Shown here piece after piece: positions 10,476-19,165 of a stretch of DNA of 64,000 nucleotides. The stretch comes from Malachius bipustulatus (lineage: Eukaryota > Arthropoda > Insecta > Coleoptera > Melyridae): NCBI GenBank assembly GCA_910589415.1, contig OU342631.1, positions 17,856,001 through 17,920,000 on the forward strand. The letters are read 5' to 3'. The notes below the pieces were generated by a model. It made no database searches, was not told the DNA's origin, and worked only from the letters and a program-made list of their open reading frames with translations. Both the position numbers and the translations under genes were made by a program. Position 1 is the stretch's first letter, and every line of letters begins with the position of its first letter.

Positions 10476-13400
10476 TTAATCTTCATTTGGCAGAGGGCAA
10501 ACCTTTGAAATACTTCTTATGAAATTTCCCCCCTGAGTTTTTAATTTAACCATTCGAACTTTGCCGTCAGCACCAGGGACGACCTCCATAATTCTAGCTC
10601 TTGGCCATTTTAGTGGAGGAGTATTTTCTTCTTTTATTAAAACGAGATCGTTAATTTTTAAATTTTCTGAAGGGTTTAACCACTTCGGACGATTTTGTAA
10701 CCGATTTAAATACTCAACTGACCACCGTTTCCAGAAATCATGTTGAATTTTAATGCAATGTTGCCATTGTGATAATCGATTTAATTTTATATGCGAAACA
10801 TCCTTTTCAGGAAAGGAGGTAAGACTGGCACCCACCAGAAAATGTCCGGGCGTTAAGACATTTAAGTCAGCCGGATCGTTTGACATCGCGCAGAGAGGTC
10901 TTGAATTTAAAATGGCCTCAATTTGTGTCAAACACGTATAGAGTTTTTCGAATGTCAAATGAGCGTTTCCTAGTACTCGACGGAGGTGAAATTTAATACT
11001 TTTCACCGCGGCTTCCCAAATACCTCCCCAATGGGGCGACAAGGCCGGGATATTTTTCCAAGTAGTTTCCCTTTCCGAGAGAAAGTCTTGAATTTTATTT
11101 ACGTTTGGGGGCCTTCGAAAAAATTCATATAATTCTCTAATTTGATTTTTTGACCCTAAAAAATTTGTGGCATTATCCGAATAAATTATAGAAGGATTAC
11201 CTCGCCTAGAGATAAATCTTTTTAACGTAGCGATAAATGCGTCAGTTGTCAAATCTGACACTAATTCTATGTGTACTGCCTTTGTCGACATACACACAAA
11301 TACAGCGAAATAGCATTTAAGTACCTTTGCATTTTTTAACGACGAACTTTTAATTAATAATGGACCTCCAAAATCTACGCCTGTGGCATGAAATGGACGA
11401 CATATAGATACACGATCTTTGGGTAAATTGGACATAATTTGACTTGCGGGACGAGCTTTAAAACGATGGCATGTAACGCAGTTTTTTATAATTGTTTTTA
11501 TTTCTCTCAAGCCATTTAATGGCCAATATCGAAGTCGAAAATTTGATAAGACAGTCTGTGGACCTGCATGAAATAGTTTGATATGTTCCTTTCTTAACAA
11601 TAAAGAAGTTACATAATTTTTCGCTGGCAGTAAACACGGATATTTCTGCTCATACGGAACGTTAGCATTTGCCAAACGACCTCCTACTCGAATAACACCA
11701 GTTTCATCTAAAAACGGGTTTAATGACAAAATTTGTTTATTTACGATAGGTTTTCCTTGCTGCAACTGTCTTAATTCTGACGAAAAATTCATTCTCTGTA
11801 CTTGTTTAATTATTATTTCTAACGACTTCCTTAATTCATAAATAGTTAACGGACCTGTTTGTTTTTTTCCATTTTTGTTTTTTACGTTTCTGACGAATCT
11901 CAAACAATACGCAACTGTTCTTTGCAAACGAACGAAACAGGAAAATTTTGAAAACAGAGATATCCAAAATGTTTCACTTTGATTGTGAAGCGCAACTTGC
12001 TTCACCTCGTGCTTCACCGAATTTCGCTCTTCATTTAGACCTAATGAATGAGCTGTCGGCCTAAAATTTAATTTACTTAAGTCACAATAATAATTTTGCA
12101 AAAAGGTAGGACCGAGCCACCACATCTCGCAATCCTTCAATTTTTCAGGCGAAATTCCCCGCGATAAGTAATCAGCCGGGTTGTTTTCCGATTTAACGTG
12201 GCGCCAAGTGTATTTGGACGTCAAAGTTTGAATTATCGAGACCCTATTTGACACGAACGTAGACCAACGAGAAGCATGAGACTTTAACCAACATAAGACG
12301 ATCTCTGAATCTGACCACAGATTAACCGAAGAATAATCAATTTTATTTTCGTAAGTTCGACATATTCTTTCTACCAATTTCGCGAGCAACACAGCTCCAC
12401 AGAGTTCCAACCTTGGCAACGTTATACTTTTCAAAGGAGACACCCTTGATTTTGAGCAAATTAGTCTACACGACACATCCTTATTTGAATATAATACACG
12501 CAAATATACGCAGGCGCCATAAGCTTTTAAGCTGGCGTCACAAAATCCGTGGATTTCGATACTTTCGATTGACAAATTTAAAGTTAGATTCCTCGGAATC
12601 TTCACCTCTTTTAGACACGGTAGCGAGAAGAAAAATTTATTCCATTCCGACATTAAATTATCTGGGAGATTATCATCCCACTCGATTTTACTGATCCATA
12701 TTTTCTGCATAATTAATTTTGCAGTTACTACGACGGGACCTAACAATCCAATAGGATCGAAGATTGAGGCAATTTTCGACAGAACTTCTCTTTTTGTGTA
12801 ATTTTTAATTTCTTTAAATTCGGGCAGTGCCATTACGAGAAAGTCTTCATGAGAATTCCATTGCAAGCCAAGCACTTTACTAGACGAACTTTCATTTTGA
12901 ATGTCGTAATTATTTTTCGAATTATAATTATTTTGATTTGAATCAACTTGGAAATCCTCATTCGAATTATTTTCATTGAACTCTGTAGAAAAATCTTTGA
13001 CATTTGAATGCCACTTATGTAACTTAAATCCTGCAGTATTTAATAAACTAATTAATTGCGAAGAAGTTTCGATTAATTCATTTTTCGAATTTGAACTGAC
13101 GAGCACATCATCCACGTATGTTTGCGAAAGTAACATTTTTGATGCAAGCGGGTAATTTTGCGATTCTTTTTCAGCCAGTTCTTTTAAACATCTAGTGGCA
13201 GCAAAGGGCGCGAAATTCGTACCATACGTGATTGTTAATAACTCTAAACATTGTAAAGGTTCATTTTCATTTTCACGCCACAGGATGTTCTGTAAAAATG
13301 TGTGATTCGGATTTACACGAATCTGACGGTACATTTTTTCAATGTCCGCAATGACTACGAAAGTACCTATCCGAAATCTACATATGATATCGAATAATTC

Positions 13401-16121
13401 CGGTTGTACCGTATAGCCTTTTAATAAAATATCATTAAGCGATAAACCCGATGAAGTTTTCATCGAAGCGTCAAAAACAACACGCAATTTTGTTGTTTCA
13501 CTATCTTCACGTATAACTGCGTGATGCGGCATAAAATATTTATTTTCTCCTTTCTCATTATGAGAACTTAGAGGGACGATTTTTGCATGATTTAAGTTTA
13601 CATATTCATCGATAAATTGTTTATATTTCAATTTTAAATTTGGGTCTCTTAGAAATCGTTTTTCGAGACCAGCAAATCGTTTTCTTGCTTGCAAAAACGA
13701 TTCACCTAAATTACACGATTTATTTTCTTGGTTTTTAAATGGAAAATTTATTTGAAATCGTCCATTTTCTAATCGAATCGTCGTTTCTTTAAAAATTTCT
13801 TCCGATTTTGCATTTTCGGGACTTAAAATTGTTTTCTCTTCGATGTCTTCTATCTCCCAAAATTTTTGTAACAGTTCATCGCTACTCGATGACGTATTTA
13901 AAAAAGAACAACAATTGGGTGAACTATTCCCTAGATCATTATACGAATTAATATTAGAATGCTTTGGCTTATTATTTGCCAATTTACCGCCGACGACATA
14001 TCCTAAGAGTGTACTAAAAAGGGTTGGCATATCCGCTCCTAATTTAATCACTCCTGGAACGATTAAATCATAATAGACGTCTGCTCCTAGCAAGATGTCG
14101 ATTTTCGAAGAGATATAAAAATTTGGATCAGCTAACATAATGTGATCCGGTATTTTTAAATTTGATACGTTTAGAGTAGTTTGCGGTAGTTCGCAAGTTA
14201 TATTTTCCAATACTGCACACGAAACTTTGAACGAATTTTTTCTATAAACGTTTGACTTAATGGTTAAATCAACCATCTCATTTGATTGAGCATTTATTTG
14301 CGAGATTCCTGATATTTGCAATTCTTTACGATAAGTATTCGAATTTAATTTGTCTAGCAATTCTTTTGTGCACATGCTAATCTGACTTGCCGAATCCAGT
14401 AAGCACCTAGCCGAAACTGGATCGCCGTTGCGACTATAAATTGTTACCACTGCTGTGGCTAGTACGATTTGCGAATTATTTTCCGAATAAGTGGAAAACG
14501 ATAACGAACTTTCGGGCTTATTTTCTTTATTTTCATTTTCATTTACGATACTTTTTTGCTTGGGACCGTCTTGCGACCTTGGTTCTAATTGACTCGAATT
14601 CTTTTGATTTACGATTTGTCCCGATTCTTTATTTTCTGGCGTTAATCGACTTGCATTATTATTAGTTGAATAATGTTTATTTTGATATTGGTTTACACCC
14701 TCGTTTAAACCATACGTACGATTTTGACGATTAAATTGACGATTAATTGTGCCTGAATTAGGTTTATGGAGATCCTGCCACTGGCTGCGACTTTCTGTGC
14801 GACGAATTTGAAAATTGCTAGGATTTGAATGAACTTCTCGATCAAAATTGATATGAAGTAGAGTATTATGCCTTTTGCCACATTGCCAACAATTATTCCC
14901 AGTGCAAGTATCATCGAACGAATGTTTCCTAAACAGACATATTTTGCAAAAACCTTTAGAGGTTATAAAGTTGTTTCTTTCCTGAATAGTTAATTGTTTA
15001 AATTTATAACATTTATAAATCGAATGATTCTCTGAGCAAAAATTACAAATTAAATAGGATTGATTTCCTGTCACATTTCTTGTCTGTTGTTGATTCGAAT
15101 TATGAGTTGAACTAATAAAATGATTAACTTTCCTAATCGGTGTAGGACTAGTGCCTTTTGTTGCATCTATTTCCTCTAATGCTTTGCATTGCTTTTCTAA
15201 AAAGTTAATAAATTCTTTTAACGTTGGTAGGTTCTTGGTATCTCGATGTAAGCAATAAGCCTTTTGCAATTGGAAATCCAATTTCTTGGAAAACATGTGA
15301 ATTAAAATTAAGTCCCAAGAATTTACGGGTACATTTAAATTTTCCAAACTTTCGATATTTTGATTAATATGAGTTAAGAACTCCCTCAGGTTTTGAGCCT
15401 TTGGCTTCAATAAATTAGGCAAGTTTTCGAATAAATTGGTGATGTGCGCCTCGATTATCGCATACGTGTTTTTATATCTATTTTCTAACAACTTAATTGC
15501 AGTTTGTAAATTCGAGCTTACCAACGACAAATTCTGTATTAAAGACAGTGCTTCGCCTCTCAAATATCCCTTAAGATAAATTAGTTTTTCGATATTATCT
15601 AAATCCTCATTATTTATGATGAGTTTAGTAAACAGATCATGAAAACTATTCCACTCTGCAGCATCACCTGAAAAAATTGGAATTTTGATTTCGGGCAGCT
15701 TAACTGTTTGAGAATTTGCACCCTTTGTATTTATACTTGTCGTAACACCCTGAACTAATTCGGCTACAAATTCTTTATTCGATTGTTGTAAATTCGATAC
15801 GAAATTCTGAAATTCTACGTTTCCATCTAATCTAGGTTGTTGGGTGCTTAGACTAGTTAACTCTTCAATTCTGTTTTCTAACTTCGAAAACAAATTACAA
15901 AATTTACTTTCTACATCCTCACTATCTTTAGTGGCATCTTCTTTAATCTCTGCGATCGATTCTTGTATATTTACATAACTCTGATAAGCTGCTATTAAAT
16001 TTCTTTTGCGAATTTCGATTTGATTTTTATTATTTTCATTTTTTAAATTCTCCTCAACCCACGTTTCGATTTTTGTAATTAATCCTTTCGCGTAACCCCT
16101 CTTTTTCTTCAAATTATCCAT
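10476..16121 (-). CDS. BEL/Pao Gag-Pol polyprotein, 1881 aa
   Basis: One uninterrupted frame encodes all functions of the retrotransposon. The Gag part has a DUF1759-like region (about 150-230, AEWNSFHDLF) and three zinc-knuckle-like clusters: C359-C362-H366-C371, C392-C395-H400-C406 and C411-C414-H418-H423. The protease (A17 type) has D576 in LLDSASQ and ILLGADVY at 676-683. RT has D926 (ADIEKMY) and YVDD at 1002-1005. RNase H has D1195, E1239, D1271 and D1317. Integrase has HX4H at 1513/1518, CX2C at 1548/1551 and D1583, D1649, E1703 (GIWEAAVKSIK). A DUF5641-like tail reaches the end. All catalytic residues I looked for are present. The start is the first methionine (MDNLKKKRG). BEL/Pao proteins normally form one such frame. 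Confidence 0.95.
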   Translation of the reverse strand: MDNLKKKRGYAKGLITKIETWVEENLKNENNKNQIEIRKRNLIAAYQSYVNIQESIAEIKEDATKDSEDVESKFCNLFSKLENRIEELTSLSTQQPRLDGNVEFQNFVSNLQQSNKEFVAELVQGVTTSINTKGANSQTVKLPEIKIPIFSGDAAEWNSFHDLFTKLIINNEDLDNIEKLIYLKGYLRGEALSLIQNLSLVSSNLQTAIKLLENRYKNTYAIIEAHITNLFENLPNLLKPKAQNLREFLTHINQNIESLENLNVPVNSWDLILIHMFSKKLDFQLQKAYCLHRDTKNLPTLKEFINFLEKQCKALEEIDATKGTSPTPIRKVNHFISSTHNSNQQQTRNVTGNQSYLICNFCSENHSIYKCYKFKQLTIQERNNFITSKGFCKICLFRKHSFDDTCTGNNCWQCGKRHNTLLHINFDREVHSNPSNFQIRRTESRSQWQDLHKPNSGTINRQFNRQNRTYGLNEGVNQYQNKHYSTNNNASRLTPENKESGQIVNQKNSSQLEPRSQDGPKQKSIVNENENKENKPESSLSFSTYSENNSQIVLATAVVTIYSRNGDPVSARCLLDSASQISMCTKELLDKLNSNTYRKELQISGISQINAQSNEMVDLTIKSNVYRKNSFKVSCAVLENITCELPQTTLNVSNLKIPDHIMLADPNFYISSKIDILLGADVYYDLIVPGVIKLGADMPTLFSTLLGYVVGGKLANNKPKHSNINSYNDLGNSSPNCCSFLNTSSSSDELLQKFWEIEDIEEKTILSPENAKSEEIFKETTIRLENGRFQINFPFKNQENKSCNLGESFLQARKRFAGLEKRFLRDPNLKLKYKQFIDEYVNLNHAKIVPLSSHNEKGENKYFMPHHAVIREDSETTKLRVVFDASMKTSSGLSLNDILLKGYTVQPELFDIICRFRIGTFVVIADIEKMYRQIRVNPNHTFLQNILWRENENEPLQCLELLTITYGTNFAPFAATRCLKELAEKESQNYPLASKMLLSQTYVDDVLVSSNSKNELIETSSQLISLLNTAGFKLHKWHSNVKDFSTEFNENNSNEDFQVDSNQNNYNSKNNYDIQNESSSSKVLGLQWNSHEDFLVMALPEFKEIKNYTKREVLSKIASIFDPIGLLGPVVVTAKLIMQKIWISKIEWDDNLPDNLMSEWNKFFFSLPCLKEVKIPRNLTLNLSIESIEIHGFCDASLKAYGACVYLRVLYSNKDVSCRLICSKSRVSPLKSITLPRLELCGAVLLAKLVERICRTYENKIDYSSVNLWSDSEIVLCWLKSHASRWSTFVSNRVSIIQTLTSKYTWRHVKSENNPADYLSRGISPEKLKDCEMWWLGPTFLQNYYCDLSKLNFRPTAHSLGLNEERNSVKHEVKQVALHNQSETFWISLFSKFSCFVRLQRTVAYCLRFVRNVKNKNGKKQTGPLTIYELRKSLEIIIKQVQRMNFSSELRQLQQGKPIVNKQILSLNPFLDETGVIRVGGRLANANVPYEQKYPCLLPAKNYVTSLLLRKEHIKLFHAGPQTVLSNFRLRYWPLNGLREIKTIIKNCVTCHRFKARPASQIMSNLPKDRVSICRPFHATGVDFGGPLLIKSSSLKNAKVLKCYFAVFVCMSTKAVHIELVSDLTTDAFIATLKRFISRRGNPSIIYSDNATNFLGSKNQIRELYEFFRRPPNVNKIQDFLSERETTWKNIPALSPHWGGIWEAAVKSIKFHLRRVLGNAHLTFEKLYTCLTQIEAILNSRPLCAMSNDPADLNVLTPGHFLVGASLTSFPEKDVSHIKLNRLSQWQHCIKIQHDFWKRWSVEYLNRLQNRPKWLNPSENLKINDLVLIKEENTPPLKWPRARIMEVVPGADGKVRMVKLKTQGGNFIRSISKVCPLPNED

Positions 16122-16153
16122 CTTTTTACAATATTACTTAACAAACGATATTT

Positions 16154-16768
16154 TTATAACACAGAATAATATAATAAACGATTTTTCATACAATGAGACG
16201 ACTGACGAACATTTAGGTACTTACGATATGACATACGATAACTATTATAGGTATAGGTATTAATATTATAAACACGAACGAAATTACAATTATTTATAGT
16301 TTTACGATCAAAGTTATCAACTTTAGTATTATTCACGAATTCACGAATAGTAGGTAGGTATACATCAACCAAAACGACGAATTTAATTAGGTAGGTGGGT
16401 CTGAGTGCTTCTTTCGACTCATCAGCTGACGAATTAGGCTTCGAACGATTTAATATGCAATTTTGTTGCGATAACGAAATAGGAAATAAGAAACTTTCCT
16501 CGAATAATAAATGAAGAGGTACGTTACTCAGTTTAGTGGAATCCAGGAACTTCTCTGCAATCCAGGACCTCGTTTTTGTGGAATCCAGGAATTGCTCTGC
16601 AATCCAGAAGCTCGTTTTTGTGGACTCCAGGGCCTTGTCTGCAATCCAGGAGCTCGTCTTTGTGGACTCCAGGGACTTGTCTGCAACCCAGGCGCTCGTA
16701 CAGAAGTTTCTCTGCAACAACCCTCCAACACGAAACACTTGTAGTCGACGATGAACGATTTTGGACAC
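16154..16768 (-). CDS. Upstream frame in the BEL leader, 204 aa, unrecognised
   Basis: This open frame lies between the 5' LTR and the polyprotein on the same strand, in a different frame, and stops 32 bp before the Gag start. Residues about 25-79 form four 14-residue repeats of the form W-[IV]-A-[DE]-[KQ]-x-L-[ED]-S-T-K. The changes between units are mostly conservative (D/E, I/V). The rest (80-204) has no motif I know. Leaders of BEL/Pao elements usually have no such frame. The repeat itself has a 42-bp period and is open in several frames, so the frame may be accidental. I keep it as a candidate only. Confidence 0.35.
   Translation of the reverse strand: MSKIVHRRLQVFRVGGLLQRNFCTSAWVADKSLESTKTSSWIADKALESTKTSFWIAEQFLDSTKTRSWIAEKFLDSTKLSNVPLHLLFEESFLFPISLSQQNCILNRSKPNSSADESKEALRPTYLIKFVVLVDVYLPTIREFVNNTKVDNFDRKTINNCNFVRVYNINTYTYNSYRMSYRKYLNVRQSSHCMKNRLLYYSVL
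16538..16705. repeat. 42-bp tandem repeat, four copies, in the BEL leader
   Basis: Four units of 42 bp begin GGAATCCAGG or GGACTCCAGG and contain CTGCAATCCAG or the variant CTGCAACCCAG. Because the period is divisible by three and has few stops, overlapping frames of 72-97 codons exist on both strands. In retroelement leaders, tandem repeats can act as packaging or regulatory sequence, but nothing here proves that. Confidence 0.85.
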
Positions 16769-16864
16769 TTAAAACTGCACAATTTTGTTTAACGACGTAT
16801 TCCCTGCATCCATGGTACACCAGCAACTTCCATTAATTTCCATTTGCACTAAATTCAGTTACAA

Positions 16865-16881
16865 TCCGGCTCGAAGGACCA
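16865..16881 (-). promoter_or_regulatory. BEL primer binding site, tRNA-Tyr type
   Basis: The plus strand reads TCCGGCTCGAAGGACCA, which equals the 3' end of eukaryotic tRNA-Tyr including CCA, so the element strand is complementary to it over 17 nt. It lies 6 nt inside the 5' LTR boundary, the expected place for minus-strand primer annealing. The tRNA identity rests on my knowledge of the tRNA-Tyr acceptor stem (CCTTCGA pairing with TCGAAGG). Confidence 0.85.
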
Positions 16882-16887
16882 CTTTTA

Positions 16888-17403
16888 TGTACGGTTTAGG
16901 TACACAAAGAACGAATAATGAACTGTATAAATTAATAGACACACATTAAATTAATCTTTTAATGCAAAACTAGTAACTTTACACAATGCTGTAGAACAAC
17001 CAATCAATTTAAAGGTAATTTCTAATTATGTAGACGATTATAATATGATTAAACGATTTAGTAAGATGAATAATTTGAATTAAGTCGGAGTAGGTATGTA
17101 GGTATTTATTTAGTCTGACGAACGAACGATACGAAATAATACGAATATTAGAGACAGCAGGACTTCTGTCCTGGTCAACGAACGAAAAGCGAATCTTGCT
17201 TTTCACACCTGACGCAGGCAAGCAGGGGTTACATTTTTACTTTTTCCCTATTCCACGAAGACCACCTAAGAAGTGCATCTCCCGGATCAATATTTAACAG
17301 AAAATTCGACATTTCAGTTCTTCTTCATCCTAAACTGTGTCTACATTCACATAGACAGTGTCTACATGATTTAACTAATTTAAAAGCAGCTCAATCTGCA
17401 ACA
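16888..17403 (-). repeat. BEL 5' LTR (516 bp)
   Basis: This is the upstream LTR in element orientation, with the same termini as the 3' copy and one mismatch over 516 bp. It would hold the promoter. I could not fix the transcription start by eye. Confidence 0.93.
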
Positions 17404-17408
17404 GATGA
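17404..17408. repeat. BEL target site duplication, right
   Basis: GATGA directly follows the right LTR and is identical to 9782-9786. Five bp is the usual BEL/Pao length. Confidence 0.9.
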
Positions 17409-17611
17409 CAATAACATAATAAGATCCACATTTATCAGGGAGATCGTTTAATGTGTCATGTGAAGCGAACCTTTTTCTCACTGGTGATTGCTACCCTGAT
17501 GATGATCCAATTTTTGCCTGACAAATGGGGATCGAAACGTTGGAGATTGCAATAAAACCATGTAATTAAATGCCTTTTTTTAATGCCGAATGCCCTGAAC
17601 CTAAATATTTG

Positions 17612-19156
17612 TATATATTTATATATATATTTATTTATTTCTCCAAAATCACGATTTTTCGATTTTCAAAACGCTCCTGTAGCTTTATCTTTCAAGATTA
17701 GTGAACGAAATTTTGAATTCTTGTAAAGCTTTGGAATGACTTTAGATTTTCGTTGAAAAAATTTCCAAAAGTCACGTTACTTCTACAGGGTGTCCTTTCA
17801 AAATTCCATACATCCGGACTTTGAGGCACGGTTTCTGGCCACAGTTTTCAATTTAGGGGGCTGAAATTTTTGTGAGAGTAAGATGTCCACAAGGAGTGGT
17901 CTGGTATTGCACTTGAGCAAAATCCGCCGAGCCGTTTCAAAATGGCGGCTATTTTAATTTTTTGGAAAATTGACTATTTTTGAATCCCTGTATGAGCAAG
18001 ATGGCAAAAAAACTTTGAAATAAAATTAACAGGATTTGAAGAAAATTATTGGAAATTTGAGTTAATTCAATAAAATTAGCATATTTTCCATTAATAAGCC
18101 AGTGTCGTGGGTAGGAAAAAGGGTGAAAATGTGTCAATTCTATAACCGTTTATGAGTCCATTTTTGAAGAAGTTGAACCGAAATTTTCCTTTTTTTTTGC
18201 TTTAACATATAATTTGATGTCTTAGCTTCAATTCGCCTCGATTAATGTAGCACTTTAAACGAAAAACAAAAAAGTTTTTCGCTTGTGCAAAATTAGCTTA
18301 CACTTATATAAAATTATTAAATCAATGAAAGGGTTCGCAATTTCTTTTTTATTTTTTTCCACATTCAATTATGAATGGTTCTGAAAATTAGAAGAGCAAA
18401 CGCAACAACAATTAAATCACCTACATGCAGGTGAAAAAAGTATTCAAATTGGTTTTTTAATAACAAAGATACGACCAGTTTAAAAAATAAAATTTGTAGG
18501 TGTGTAATAGGTACCTGACGTACTACATATACCTATCTACGCGATCAACACTACAAACTCGAAACCCACTGTTGTTCAGTTCATTACACCGATGTTTAGT
18601 AAACTGTTGGTGTGGGTTCGAAACCACGAGATGGTATAATTCTTTTATTTTGGTAGGTAGGTGGAGTTTTCCCAAAAAAAATCAGATTATTTTTTCATTA
18701 TATTCATTATAAAAAAAAAAATAGGAAGAAAATATTTATTATTGAATCGCATAAAAATACACTATTTCTGCGATTGATGCGCAAGAAGGTTTTTTTTCCA
18801 TCTACATGGTTATGAGATACGAGTTTGAGGCAGGCCTCCGGTCGGCCACAACGAGATGTAATATTATTTCACTTCATAGGTACCTACCTATTACTTATAA
18901 TGTTAGCTATCTCTCACCTTTGCATCGGATTATTTTTTACCTTACGCTATTACCTACCAAAACTATCAATTTTTGTGAGCATTCAGTAGTAAGCATGCAA
19001 TGCAATGCTTCATCCATTATAATTATTTATTATTATAAAAAATATTAATATTATTGTGACTTGTAATCAAAAAAATATTAACAGATCTAATAAGCTTAAA
19101 AGCTCAAAATACTGGGGAGGCTCAGCCTCCTCTGCCTCCTCTGAATAACCGCCACT
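17612..19156. other. hAT right interior, no gene
   Basis: After an AT-rich tract there is one TACAGGGTGTCC repeat end at about 17786 without a partner nearby. A GGTTCGAAACC motif occurs near 18606. The terminal 60 bp carry GAGGCTCAGCCTCC repeats typical of the element end. No hAT transposase can be read. Confidence 0.45.
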
Positions 19157-19157
19157 G

Positions 19158-19165
19158 GAGTATAG
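19158..19165. repeat. Right 8-bp target site duplication of the hAT-type element
   Basis: GAGTATAG directly follows the CCGCCACTG terminus and is identical to 271-278, although 18.9 kb lie between. Confidence 0.75.

Larger units (their letters stand above)
9787..17403 (-). mobile_element. BEL/Pao LTR retrotransposon, complete (7617 bp)
   Basis: The element reads on the minus strand from 17403 to 9787. It has two 516-bp LTRs with TGT...ACA termini, a 5-bp target duplication GATGA (9782-9786 and 17404-17408), a primer binding site, a polypurine tract and one long Gag-Pol frame with the BEL/Pao domain order (Gag, A17-type protease, RT, RNase H, integrase, carboxy-terminal domain). There is no envelope-like frame between integrase and the polypurine tract, which leaves only about 170 bp. 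It is inserted in the right arm of the 9435-17611 palindrome. One LTR difference and an open polyprotein frame indicate a recent insertion, possibly still capable of movement. Confidence 0.95.
9435..17611. mobile_element. Perfect palindrome (foldback), 270-bp arms, split by BEL
   Basis: Left arm 9435-9704, 15-nt loop 9705-9719, right arm 9720-9786 continued at 17409-17611. Counting the 5-bp BEL target duplication once, both arms are exactly 270 nt, and I found no mismatch between them. It would be a 555-bp uninterrupted foldback before the BEL insertion. Each arm holds a CTGATGATGATCC, GGATCGAAACGTTGG and AATAAAACC series. No transposase frame is present. AT microsatellite lies at both outer edges, so the palindrome may be part of a larger unit. 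Confidence 0.8.
279..19157. mobile_element. hAT-type element (nested composite, about 18.9 kb)
   Basis: The left end begins CAGTGGCGGCTCGTG and the right end finishes AACCGCCACTG, giving short inverted termini that start CAGTGGCGG as hAT ends do. The element is flanked by a perfect 8-bp direct repeat, GAGTATAG, at 271-278 and 19158-19165, the target duplication length of hAT transposases. Subterminal GGGGAGGC and GAGGCT/AGCCTC motifs occur at both ends. I recognise no hAT transposase inside. The interior is occupied by other elements, including a BEL retrotransposon, a large palindrome and several TA-flanked MITEs, so the original was probably a much shorter non-autonomous element. The boundaries are seen directly; the reading as one element inflated by later insertions is inference. 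Confidence 0.75.

Noticed and set aside
10561..14914. Frames of 60-93 codons on the opposite strand or shifted frame within the BEL polyprotein
   Set aside because: They overlap a clearly conserved coding frame and match no family.
16511..16836. Several overlapping frames across the 42-bp repeats on both strands
   Set aside because: The repeat period is divisible by three and the unit has few stops, so open frames arise by structure. Only the longer minus-strand frame that extends past the repeats is kept as a weak candidate.
17494..17543. Possible hammerhead ribozyme (CTGATGA ... CGAAAC) in the palindrome arm
   Set aside because: The core words are there, but an extra base separates CTGATGA from the GATCC/GGATC stem and I could not form the closing stems with a cleavage site. 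The related copy at 53284-53320 has CGAAGATGA, which breaks the core. I keep it as a shared module only.
18560..18640. tRNA or tRNA-derived SINE suggested by GGTTCGAAACC
   Set aside because: A B-box-like word is present, but no proper A box at the right distance and no acceptor or D-arm pairing can be made.
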